From assembly GCA_004026145.2 (NCBI GenBank), contig CP034975.1, positions 13,889,483 through 13,953,482 of the forward strand: a stretch of 64,000 nucleotides of DNA. Reading direction: 5' to 3'. Positions within the stretch are counted from its first letter, which is position 1. Each line of letters begins with the position of its first letter. The position numbers and the translations under genes are program-made. Below are positions 22,094-32,600 of this stretch, piece by piece. This DNA comes from Takifugu bimaculatus (Eukaryota > Chordata > Actinopteri > Tetraodontiformes > Tetraodontidae). The notes below the pieces were generated by a model. That model worked only from the letters and a program-made list of their open reading frames with translations, was not told where the DNA came from and searched no databases.

Positions 22094-25000
22094 TCACACC
22101 CTCTTCATGCCACGCGCCATCAGGCAGGCGAACACCGTCATCACCATCTTTGGTTTGACCTCCACCAAATCCTCGGGCAGCGCGTACACCCGAGCGCCGA
22201 TCTTCCTCGCCATGGAGATGGCGTACCTGCCAAAAGCAGAACATTGGTCAGCCGAACCGTCCCCGGTTCTGTTCCAGAGAGCAGAAGCTCCAGGCTACAG
22301 CCTCAGCATCAGTTAGCATTAGCTACAGTTGTCGGGAGCTCTGACTGCTCCCTGTGATGAGTAGAAATGGAGCACAAACTTGGCGTTGTTGAGTTTCTCC
22401 TCTTCCGTCAAGTCTTCCGTCTTAAGCAGGTCGTATCTGATCGATCCAGGCTGGATCGAGTCAATCAGGTCCAGGACCGGCATACTGCTGCTAATCGACG
22501 GGTCCTAAAAGGAGAGCAGGTGCATCACGATCACACACATGCACAGTGGTTGATTCAATGAAAGGGGCGGGGTTAATGAGGTTAAGGGGCGGAGCAGTCA
22601 GTGACCTTGAAGCTGGTGATGGTGTTTTTTCCACCCTGCGTGAGAGTCTCGTTGACCCAGGTCACAATGGTTTCATCTGTCACCTTTTGTCCGTCACCGA
22701 GCTCCTCCAGGATGTTGAGAGTGTACCTGAGGAAACAGGGAGGTCCAACACGCACAACGTGACCAACGTTCATCTCGACCATCAGAGAACGGCTGCTGCT
22801 GATGTCGGCATCGTCACCTTCTCATGAGCTGCCAGAGAAGAGCCAGAGTGAGCTTTCGATTCCCAGCATTCAGGTCCTGCCCAGCAATCCCCACCAGAGA
22901 GAACTTGGCCTCGGATTTGCCCAGTTCAATGGCGTAGTTACAGTTCTCCAACTGCAATGCAAATGTTGCCGCATATTATTTAGTTTTCTCTGGCATGTCG
23001 TGCTAATACCCCGAAGTTGATGGTTAGAGCTGCAGACAAGTTAGATTGTTAGCATAGAGCTAGCTCAATATGGTGACGTATAGTGGTATGGCTAAATGAT
23101 GGTGGGTGTGGTTAAATGATGGGGGTGGATGTGGTTAGATGGTGGGTGTTGTTAGATTATTATGGGTGTGGTTACATACATGTGGGTGTGGTTAAATACA
23201 TGTGGGTGTGGTTAGATTATGATGGTGTGGTTAAATATCTGTGGGTGTGGTTAGATTATGATGGTGTGGTTAAATACATGTGGGTGTGGTTAGATTATGA
23301 TGTGTGTGGTTAAGTGATGTGGGTGTGGTTAGATGGTGGTGGGTGTGGTTAGATTATGATGTGTGGTTAAATATCTGTGGGTGTGGTTAGATTATGATGG
23401 TGTGGTTAAATATCTGGGTGTGGTTAGATTATGATGTGTGTGGTTAAGTGATGTGGGTGTGGTTAGATGGTGGTGGGTGTGGTTAAATGATGGGGGTGAG
23501 TGTGGTTTAACGATGTGGGTGTGGTTAGATGGTGGGTGTGGTTAGATTATTATGGGTGTGGTTACATACATGTGGGTGTGGTTAAATATCTGTGGGTGTG
23601 GTTAGATTATGATGGGTGTGGTTAAATACATGTGGGTGTGGTTAAATGATGGTGGGTGTGGTTAGATTATGATGTGTGGTTAAATATCTGTGGGTGTGGT
23701 TAGATTATGATGGTGTGGTTAAATATCTGTGGGTGTGGTTAGATTATGATGGGTGTGGTTAAATACATGTGGGTGTGGTTAAATGATGGTGGGTGTGGTT
23801 AGATTATGATGGTGTGGTTAAATATCTGTGGGTGTGGTTAGATTATGATGTGTGTGGTTAAGTGATGTGGGTGTGGTTAGATGGTGGTGGGTGTGGTTAG
23901 ACGATGTGGGTGTGGTTAAACGATGTGGGTGCGGTTAAACGATGTGGGTGTGGTTATGTGGTGGTGGGTGTGGTTAAGCGATGGGCACCTTCTTCATGTT
24001 GCTGCCCAGTTTGGGGTACGGGGGCTTGTTCACTCTGTCCCAGTTCACTGGAACCTTGATTTTCTCGTAAAGCTGGAAGATCACAAGCGCATCGTCGATG
24101 TCTCTGAAACACAACAATGACGTTACTCCTTTTCACCGCTGAGGTTGAGGAAGTGTTGAGTCTTTCTTCATACGTGTAGAGGTGGTTCACTCGAGGGTTG
24201 ACTCCCAGGGAGTTCATCCAGTTCCTGAAGGTTCTCTCCTCCCTGGTCTCTCCTGGGAAGTAAGAGCACACCCATCAAAGTGGGTTAGGGTTAGGGTTAG
24301 GGTTAAGGGGTAGGGTTAGGGTTAGGGTTGGGGGTAGGGTTAGGGGTAGGGTTAGGGTTAGGGGTAGGGGTAGGGTTAGGGTTAGGGTCAGGGGTAGGGG
24401 TTAGGGGTAGGGTTAAGGGGTAGGGTTAGGGGTAGGGTTAGGGTCAGGGGTAGGGGGTAGGGTTAAGGGGTAGGGTTAGGGGTAGGGGTTAGGGGTAGGG
24501 TTAAGGGGTAGGGGTAGGGTTAGGGTTAGGGTTAACCCTAAGCCCCTTCTGTTGGTGATGCCAGCATGTCCAACCTTCGATGGCACTCCAGTCGATGTCC
24601 TGGTTCTCTGGTTTCTTCAACGCTGGATATTTGTTAAACAAGTTGGCTACAAAAGCCAAGTTAAGTTTGGGGTTGCCGCGGACAACATCGGTGGCCATGA
24701 CGAACTGTCTGCATCCGAGTCGCTCGGCCTGATCCAGCATGCACTCGGCACGCCTCAGGTCGTCCTTCTCCTGAAAGGGTTTAGGGTTAGGGTTAGGGTT
24801 GATGCTTGTCTGAAGGTCCGCCTTGACAGGCCAAGTGATCTGAATCTTGGACTGAACTTTGGGTTCAGCTGAAAAGGCTTCTTCCTTCAGCATTTATTGG
24901 TGCTGATCAAGTCAAACTCAGAATGTTCTGATCAGAAATCACAAATGTTTGGTGTTTGGGCTGATGATGTTCAGGCCTTAAGGGCTCAACGACCCTCAAC

Positions 25001-25306
25001 CACCCCTCGGAGATCAATAACGTTTTATCTGATTGAGATCATTCACCCTGAGTCCCAACATGTCGATGGCGATGGGCGGGACCCCATCCTCGTCGCCTTT
25101 GGGGGCCACCTGGTTCAGCAGGTTGTAGTACGCCTTCGAGTCCTGAAATATCACACGTTGAGAGATGTTGTGAAGGTTTACCGAAACCATGTGACAACTT
25201 CTGCAGCATCATCAAAAATGCTAATTGGCTTGAAGTCCACCTTCACTAGTGATTGACAGCTGTGGCTCCACCCCCAGGTTTCAATAGGACACATCAAACT
25301 TTGAAC

Positions 25307-25368
<62 letters not shown>

Positions 25369-25396
25369 GTGTGTGTGTGTGTGTGTGTGTGTGTTT

Positions 25397-25460
<64 letters not shown>

Positions 25461-25623
25461 AGACTGTTGAGGGTTGAGACCTTGATGTCAGAGCTGAAAT
25501 TGTTCACTCGTCCATATCCAGCTTCCTCCAGGTGAAAGTTAGCCCAGCGCAGCAGCAGCTCTTCAGGTGAGAGTTTCATCAGATCCTCCAGACTTTCTCC
25601 ATCTCGCAGCAGAGCAACCAGTG

Positions 25624-25681
<58 letters not shown>

Positions 25682-26920
25682 ATGATATCACCATCACTTT
25701 AAAACTGGGTTTGTGTAGCATTGAGACCCGTGTAACCTTGAGCTAATGCGCGACCATCGGCTTCCTGTTACTGGTCACAGGAGCCTCTACGTGCGCTTCC
25801 TCGTGTGTGTTCTGCACGTGTTGTTGGCCGTTGGAGGGAAACATGACAGCTAATTATTTTGTTTAGTGGTTTAGTTTGGGGCCACCTCATAAAATGAAAA
25901 CGCCACGGCGACGCGTGGCGGTTCGTCTCTGGAGGTCTGTATAAGGCGATTGCTGCTAGCTGTCAATCATGTGTGTGTGTGCGTGTCCTGTCTTGGACGA
26001 GGGGACACACACACACGCACACACGCACACACGCACACACGCGATTTCTGCATACGGGGAGGGGCGGCTCTCAGATGAGCATCAAGACAGAAACCAGTTT
26101 ACCCAATTTAAGAAGCGTCTGAGCTTTAAATCCCACCAGTGGGAACAATCGTGAGGAGCAGCTGAGGGCTACTTTGTTCTGTCCTTCGTGCTAAGCTAAC
26201 AGTGAAACGGGTCCACGTACTGAAATGAAAAGGACGACATCTCTCACCTTCGTTCTTGCTGAGCTCAATGTCGGCGAACAGTCCGATTTTAATGACCTGC
26301 CACAGCAGACCCAGGACCAGGTGCTGCCGGCCTTCCTTCAGGTCCTCGGCCCCGATGTTGACGACATGGCAGCCGATGGCAGAGGCAGAGTTCAGGGCCA
26401 GGTTCAGGTTCTCCTGGGAACCAGACGGTGAAACATGAAGACATTTCCTGAGGACGAGCTCATTTGGAGTCACGGTGTCTCACCTGGATGGTGAAGGGAG
26501 TCAGTTTCTTCTTGTTGATGGTCCTCTCATCAATGGTGTCGGCCACCGACAGGTTGATCATCTTACTGAGCAGAAAACGGCAGCATTGTCAAACATGTTT
26601 GTGTCAGGCTGGTTCTTCTCACCAGCTCGGTATCGGTGGACCTTACCAGAGAACGATTCCATCTCCCATGGCTGTGAACAGGTCGTTGCTGGCTGGGTCC
26701 ATTGGCAGGACGTGTTTGCAGTCGCCGTCTTTCTCCAGCGCTTTGTTGATCCAGTTGACGAAGGCCACCTTCTCCTCCTCTGAGGAACAAACAGCAGCTT
26801 GGTCACCTCCGTCAGCCACGGCCTCACCTGAATGGTGACTGTTTGGGCTGATCAGCAGATCAATAATCACTCACTGACCTGAGTAGGAGTGCTGGGTTCC
26901 GGACTGTTCTGAAGTTCCTG
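22094..26920 (-). CDS. lcp1: Plastin (L-plastin/LCP1-like), 5' exons missing at gap
   Basis: Actin-bundling protein with two EF hands and four calponin-homology (CH) domains in two actin-binding halves. Visible exons: 26920-26879 (cut by gap), 26779-26647, 26565-26484, 26413-26248, 25623-25481, 25142-25047, 24770-24575, 24252-24174, 24103-23989, 22951-22818, 22726-22606, 22504-22380, 22226-22094; about 521 codons from GTSEQSGTQHSYS to the terminal MARGMKRV. CH1 begins EEEKVAFVNWINKAL. Further landmarks are ENLNLALNSASAIGCHVVNI, WANFHLEEAGYG, GCRQFVMATDVVRGNPKLNL, RTFRNWMNSLGVNPRVNHLY and YTLNILEELGDGQKV. The EF-hand exons should lie in or beyond the gap; none was found in 27021-29611. The choice of LCP1 over PLS1/PLS3 rests on gene neighbourhood (ESD and LCP1 are both human 13q14) and is less certain than the family. 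Confidence 0.92.
23095..23975. repeat. Minisatellite of gtgggtgtggtta units in an lcp1 intron
   Basis: About 880 bp of units of the form gtgggtgtggttagattatg and gtgggtgtggttaaatacat, roughly 20-23 bp each. It fills most of the intron between the exons at 23989 and 22951 and stops about 13 bp before the exon end. Confidence 0.95.
24283..24535 (+). repeat. Interstitial telomeric array (TTAGGG variants) in an lcp1 intron
   Basis: About 250 bp of ttaggg, taggggt and ttaaggggt units with several perfect TTAGGG runs. It ends in an inverted junction (ttagggttaaccctaa). A second short run is at 24777-24799 and another at 27534-27547. Confidence 0.95.
25309..25458. repeat. (TG)n microsatellite in an lcp1 intron
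   Basis: About 150 bp of near-perfect TG with two ttggtg interruptions, 22 bp downstream (in transcript sense) of the lcp1 exon 25623-25481. It is transcribed as (CA)n. Confidence 0.97.
25624..25678. repeat. (CA)n microsatellite at an lcp1 splice acceptor
   Basis: About 27 CA units directly abutting the exon start at 25623. In the transcript this is a (UG)n tract ending in UGCAG, so it replaces the usual polypyrimidine tract. Confidence 0.95.
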
Positions 26921-27020
26921 NNNNNNNNNNNNNNNNNNNNNNNNNNNNNNNNNNNNNNNNNNNNNNNNNNNNNNNNNNNNNNNNNNNNNNNNNNNNNNNN
27001 NNNNNNNNNNNNNNNNNNNN
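26921..27020. other. Assembly gap, exactly 100 N
   Basis: Placeholder gap inside lcp1. The left contig ends in the middle of the exon that encodes GTSEQSGTQHSYS. Confidence 0.95.
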
Positions 27021-27391
27021 CAGAGCTGAGCACCACTAATGGGTCTACTATTGGAACTGAATTCTATTTGGCACCAGGTCTGTGACTGGACACAGCGAAA
27101 GCCTCATCGCAGTCCCCAATAGGAGCAGATCTTCTACGGGTGGATGTTGCTCACCGCCGTCTGATTGATCCGGTGTCTTTTGCCACATTTCCGAGCCAGA
27201 AAGGTGGATCTGGGCCCTTAACTCACACTAAAATCTTGGATTCGGGGAATAATTTTTACAGTTTTCCATCACCTCCAGTTTCTGCCACAGTCTCCAGGTC
27301 TGGTGAGGGCCGAGGTGGTAGACTTCCCTCATGTGGTCCACATCCTGCAGCCATCTTAGGGGCCCTTGGGCCACGGCAGGCTGATGACGGT

Positions 27392-27500
27392 GTCGACTGG
27401 ACTCCTGAGCGGATCGACTGGACTCCTGAGCGGATCGACTGGACTCCTGAGCGGATCGACTGGACTCCTGAGCGGATCGACTGGACTCCTGAGCGGATCA
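27392..27500. repeat. 21-bp tandem repeat, five copies
   Basis: Unit cggatcgactggactcctga plus g, five near-identical copies, in frame on both strands. Confidence 0.97.
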
Positions 27501-28927
27501 GGCATTTGTTGAAGCTCAGTCTGCCTGGGCGAGGGTTAGGGTTAGGGGCACATCCTGCACCGTGGGTATCCACGGCTTTCATGGCCGATGCCTCGGTGGT
27601 GGAGCGGCGCCTGACTGGCGCGTGGCAACTGCGGGACGACGAGCAAAAGTACAGCGTTTCGGGAGTTGGTGGTGTTGCACCTGGCTGGGCGCCACTTCCT
27701 TTACTTGCTGGAGGGTCTACGCCGACCAAGAACGGTGGACATTTGCTATGGCCAAGGGAACTGAGCCATGGTCCGCTCCACAGCCGCCCCACGTCGGGGC
27801 CGTCTCAGCGTTTATGACGGACATTCGCCACACGGCGAGGAAGGCCGATTGTCTGTCCCGGGCCTGCGGGCCCGTTGTCCCTCAGAGGGGATGTTTCAGC
27901 CATGGCTGCTGACCAGCCCGTGGAGCTCCAACACCTGGCACTTAAGACCAGTGGTACAGCCCTAAAGCGGTGGTACCAGAAGGTGGTCCTACACTCCTTT
28001 GCAATGTTTCCATGACACCAGGTGTCGGTGAAGCTGGATGGGTCCAGGTTTGTTTCACCTGGTCCATGTAAGGAGGTCAGAGAACGATCAGCTGCCTCTG
28101 TGGCCTGTCGGCCTGTAAGGTGCACCAGCACCCCAGGGTGCCCCTCTAGCGAGACACTACGTGCATGTGGACCTGCTGGTACACAGGTTCACTGCACTCC
28201 TGCGTGCAACATTATCACAGGCTGCGCTCTCGGGTGGTCTCTCCTTCGCCTTGGGTGATGCTCGGTCTATGTTTAGCCCCTAGCAAGGACCTGGAAGCTT
28301 CTGCAGGGTTGGTTTTCAGGCAGCCCCTCATGTTCCGGGACAGTTTTTTGGCAGAGACCTCTGCCTCCTTTTACTTTCCTGTTGCCTTTTCTCCCCAAAT
28401 CTGCTCTCACTCTGACTCCGGTCCACCACTGAATGGTGGCCCATTCAGGGTGTTGGAGAGGCTCCAAGAGTTTCAGGTGTGATATGTGGGTTGTAGGAAA
28501 CGTAGAACTCTGGATAGGCTTAAGCCGCCACATTTGGTGGCCTACGAGGTTCTGGAACCAGCCTAGGTCCCCCATTGGGGGGCCCTCCTTACAAGGCTCC
28601 TAATGTGTCTCCTCATCTTGTGTGTCCAGATTTGCAGAGTTTGAAACCTGCAACCTTTGGATGAGGATCAGGCTGCTCAGCCTCTGGTGAGGGACTGACC
28701 TTTGCCCCCGGTTTCCCTCTGGATGTCCGGGGGACTGTGTGGGGAGCAGGCGGGTATCCCTCACCCAGGAGGATTATGGGTTGGGGCGTGTTCAGCACTC
28801 TTTGGTTTGCCTGGTTTCTGGTTTTGACCTTCATAAAGAGAACGAACAAAAAACCCCGTCTTTCTTCATCCGTCACATTTTTTAAAGTATCTAGCAGAAA
28901 AACATTTCCACATAAACGAGAAAGAGC

Positions 28928-29005
28928 TTTTGTAATGTGGGGGCGTGTCTAAGACCTGGGGCGTGTCTAAGGCCTGGGGGCGTGTCTAAGACCTGGGGGC
29001 GGGTC
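28928..29005. repeat. Short tandem repeat gggcgtgtctaagacctg
   Basis: Four copies of an 18-20-bp unit (gggggcgtgtctaagacctg with indels). Confidence 0.9.
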
Positions 29006-29611
29006 AAACTGTTGCTGCTGTTGTGGTTCCGCCCTCATGAGACCCAACATGAGGCGGGTTGTTCAAATCAGCCTGGAGAAATCTGGAGCATCTTGTGACA
29101 CATTTCTTGACTCCTGCTGCTCCTTAAACATTGAAAAAGCAGAACACCTGAGTCCTGAGACGGATCCACAGCTGAGGAAACACCTGAGCAGGTACCAAGC
29201 CGTCACGGAGACAGGAGCCACTATCAGGAGGTGGAGACACCTGTGTCACGCTGGTCCTCCATCATCACTGAGGCCTCCACGCAGGTGTGGCTCCGCCTGC
29301 ATCTGCCAGTGTTTACAGCTCCAGACAAATCACCTCTGCTTTACTTTTACACCAGTTAATTACGTTTGGTATCTTTGGATTTTTGGATTTTTACCATTTT
29401 GGATGTTGATAAAACCCTTGAATTAGTTGTCAAAGTGTAAAAATGGTTAAATGTTTGAGCAGGAACTTCCTCCTCTCTGACTTTCGACCTCCTCAGCAAC
29501 ATGTCACACCCAGTTCCTCTTCTCAGCCCAGCTTCTGTTGCAACCAGCTGAAGACGCTCCTATAAAGCTGCTGCAGCAGGAAGTGGAGGCGACGGACGCT
29601 GGACCGCAGAC

Positions 29612-32600
29612 ATGGAGACGTCGGTGGACCGTGTGGGGGGACGAATGTCCTCCACTCACACTAACCCCCTGTTTGACCTGTCTGACAGCAGCACGGACCT
29701 GAGCAGCTTCCAGCCGGGCAGTAAGTAGAACCAGCATGAACTAAACATGTCATCACAGTGTCTGATCTTCATCACGAACGATGTCACCTGGTCGCTCCGA
29801 AGCTTCAGAAACACCAGATTTAATGCTGCATAATTATTTGTGGGACCCACTTTGGCCACCAGGGGGCGCTGGTGCCTCACTGAGCTGAAGTTTCTCTCTG
29901 AATTTCAGATCTGACGCCAGCGAAGCCCCGAAGTCGCTGGTGCTTCATCATGAGCCTCCTCTTCATCATCCTGCAGGTCATCATCAACATCGTTCTAATT
30001 TATAAAGGTCCAGTAAAACCAGTCCATGTTCCATGTCTCTGTCCCAGTATGACCAGTCATTAACCCTCTCTATCCCAGTATGACCAGTCATTAACCCTCT
30101 CTGTCCCAGTATAACCAGTCATTAACCCTCTCTGTCCCAGTATAACCAGTCATTAACCCTCTCTGTCCCAGTATAACCAGTCATTAACCCCCTCTGTCCC
30201 AGTATGACCAGTCATTAACCCTCTCTATCCCAGTATAACCAGTCATTAACCCCCTCTGTCCCAGTATAACCAGTCATTAACCCCTTCTGTCCCAGTATAA
30301 CCAGTCATTAACCCTCTCTGTCCCAGTATAACCAGTCATTAACCCCCTCTGCCCCAGTATAACCAGTCATTGACCCTCTCTGTCCCAGTATAACCAGTCA
30401 TTAACCCCCTCTGTCCCAGTATAACCAGTCATTGACCCCTTCTGTCCCAGTATAACCAGTCATTAACCCTCTCTGTCCCAGTATAACCAGTCATTAACCC
30501 CCTCTGTCCCAGTATAACCAGTCATTAACCCTCTCTGTCCCAGTATAACCAGTCATTAACCCTCTCTGTCCCAGTATAACCAGTCATTGACCCTCTCTGT
30601 CCCAGTATAACCAGTCATTAACCCTCTCTGTCCCAGTATGACCAGTCTATCTATCCTCTCTGTCCCAGTGTAACCAGTCATTAACCCCCTCTGTCCCAGT
30701 GTAACCAGTCATTAACCCCCTCTGTCCCAGTATAACCAGTCATTGACCCTCTCTGTCCCAGTATAACCAGTCATTAACCCTCTCTATCCCAGTATAACCA
30801 GTCATTAACCCTCTCTGTCCCAGTATAACCAGTCATTAACCCTCTCTATCCCAGTATAACCAGTCATTAACCCTCTCTGTCCCAGTGTAACCAGTCATTG
30901 ACCCTCTGTATCCCAGTATAACCAGTCATTGACCCTCTGTATCCCAGTATAACCAGTCATTAACCCTCTCTGTCCCAGTGTAACCAGTCATTGACCCTCT
31001 GTATCCCAGTATAACCAGTCATTAACCCCCTCTGCCCCAGTATAACCAGTCATTGACCCTCTCTGTCCCAGTGTAACCAGTCATTAACCCTCTCTATCCC
31101 AGTGTAACCAGTCATTAACCCTCTCTGTCCCAGTATAACCAGTCATTGACCCTCTGTATCCCAGTATAACCAGTCATTAACCCTCTCTGTCCCAGTGTAA
31201 CCAGTCATTGACCCTCTGTATCCCAGTATAACCAGTCATTGACCCTCTGTATCCCAGTATAACCAGTCATTAACCCTCTCTGTCCCAGTGTAACCAGTCA
31301 TTGACCCTCTGTATCCCAGTATAACCAGTCATTAACCCCCTCTGCCCCAGTATAACCAGTCATTGACCCTCTCTGTCCCAGTGTAACCAGTCATTAACCC
31401 TCTCTATCCCAGTGTAACCAGTCATTAACCCTCTCTATCCCAGTATAACCAGTCATTAACCCTCTCTGTCCCAGTGTAACCAGTCATTAACCCTCTCTGT
31501 CCCAGTATAACCAGTCATTAACCCTCTCTGTCCCAGTATAACCAGTCATTAACCCTCTCTGTCCCAGTATAACCAGTCATTGACCCTCTGTATCCCAGTA
31601 TAACCAGTCATTAACCCTCTCTATCCCAGTATAACCAGTCATTAACCCTCTCTGTCCCAGTATAACCAGTCATTAACCCTCTCTGTCCCAGTGTAACCAG
31701 TCATTGACCCCCTCTGTCCCAGTATAACCAGTCATTAACCCCCTCTGTCCCAGTATAACCAGTCATTAACCCCCTCTGTCCCAGTATAACCAGTCATTAA
31801 CCCCCTCTGTCCCAGTATAACCAGTCATTAACCCTCTCTGTCCCAGTATAACCAGTCATTAACCCTCTCTGTCCCAGTATAACCAGTCATTAACCCCCTC
31901 TGTCCCAGTATAACCAGTCATTAACCCTCTCTGTCCCAGTATAACCAGTCATTTACCCTCTGTCCCAGTATAACCAGTCATTGACCCCCTCTGTCCCAGT
32001 ATAACCAGTCATTAACCCTCTCTGCCCCAGTATAACCAGTCATTGACCCTCTCTGTCCCAGTGTAACCAGTCTGTCCGCCCTCCTTGTCCCAGTGTAACC
32101 AGTTCAGACCTGGGCTCTCTCTTCTCTCCCCAGTGGTCACACTGGAGGCGTTGCTCCTCAAACCTTCGTCCCAGATGTTGACATCTGTCCCTCCGAGTGA
32201 GGACGTCCTGCAGGTCCTCGTGCAGAACACCAGTGAGGAGAGCAGAACCTTGAGGGCTCAGCTGTGGACTCTGCACTCACAGGTTCTTCTGCTCAGGTTT
32301 CTGATCCATAACTGGATGCTAACGCTGTTAGCTGTTAGCTTGCTGACAGGCTCTTTGGTCGGAGCAGAAAAGTCTGATTCTGATGGTTCGCTGCACAAGC
32401 TAAGGTTGCGGGTGTGATTGTCATGGCAACAGGTTCAGAACCTGTGTGGCGACGGGGGCCGGTTGGGCCAGATGAGGTCTGACCTGATCCAGCTCAACGT
32501 CACGAACCGAAACCTGGAGAACAAACTGGCAAACCTGAGCCGGACCTCAGGTATGGACCCGCATGCTAACATTAGCTCGCATTAGCAAGCCACTATTGTA

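Larger units (their letters stand above)
27021..29611. other. No recognisable gene; unassigned sequence upstream of marco
   Basis: About 2.6 kb of GC-moderate sequence with fragmentary reading frames on both strands, none with family features I recognise. The style (long broken frames, Pro/Arg-rich) is compatible with a decayed retroelement, but no RT, integrase or recombinase motif was found. It contains a 21-bp array and a short 20-bp array. Plastin EF-hand exons were looked for and not found. Confidence 0.5.

Noticed and set aside
27140..27817. 225-codon + frame and 178-codon - frame
   Set aside because: Include a 21-bp tandem repeat and an interstitial TTAGGG tract; no family motif recognised, no splice structure.
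30020..32090. CRISPR-like regularity of the 31-bp array
   Set aside because: Head-to-tail satellite without unique spacers, in a vertebrate intron.
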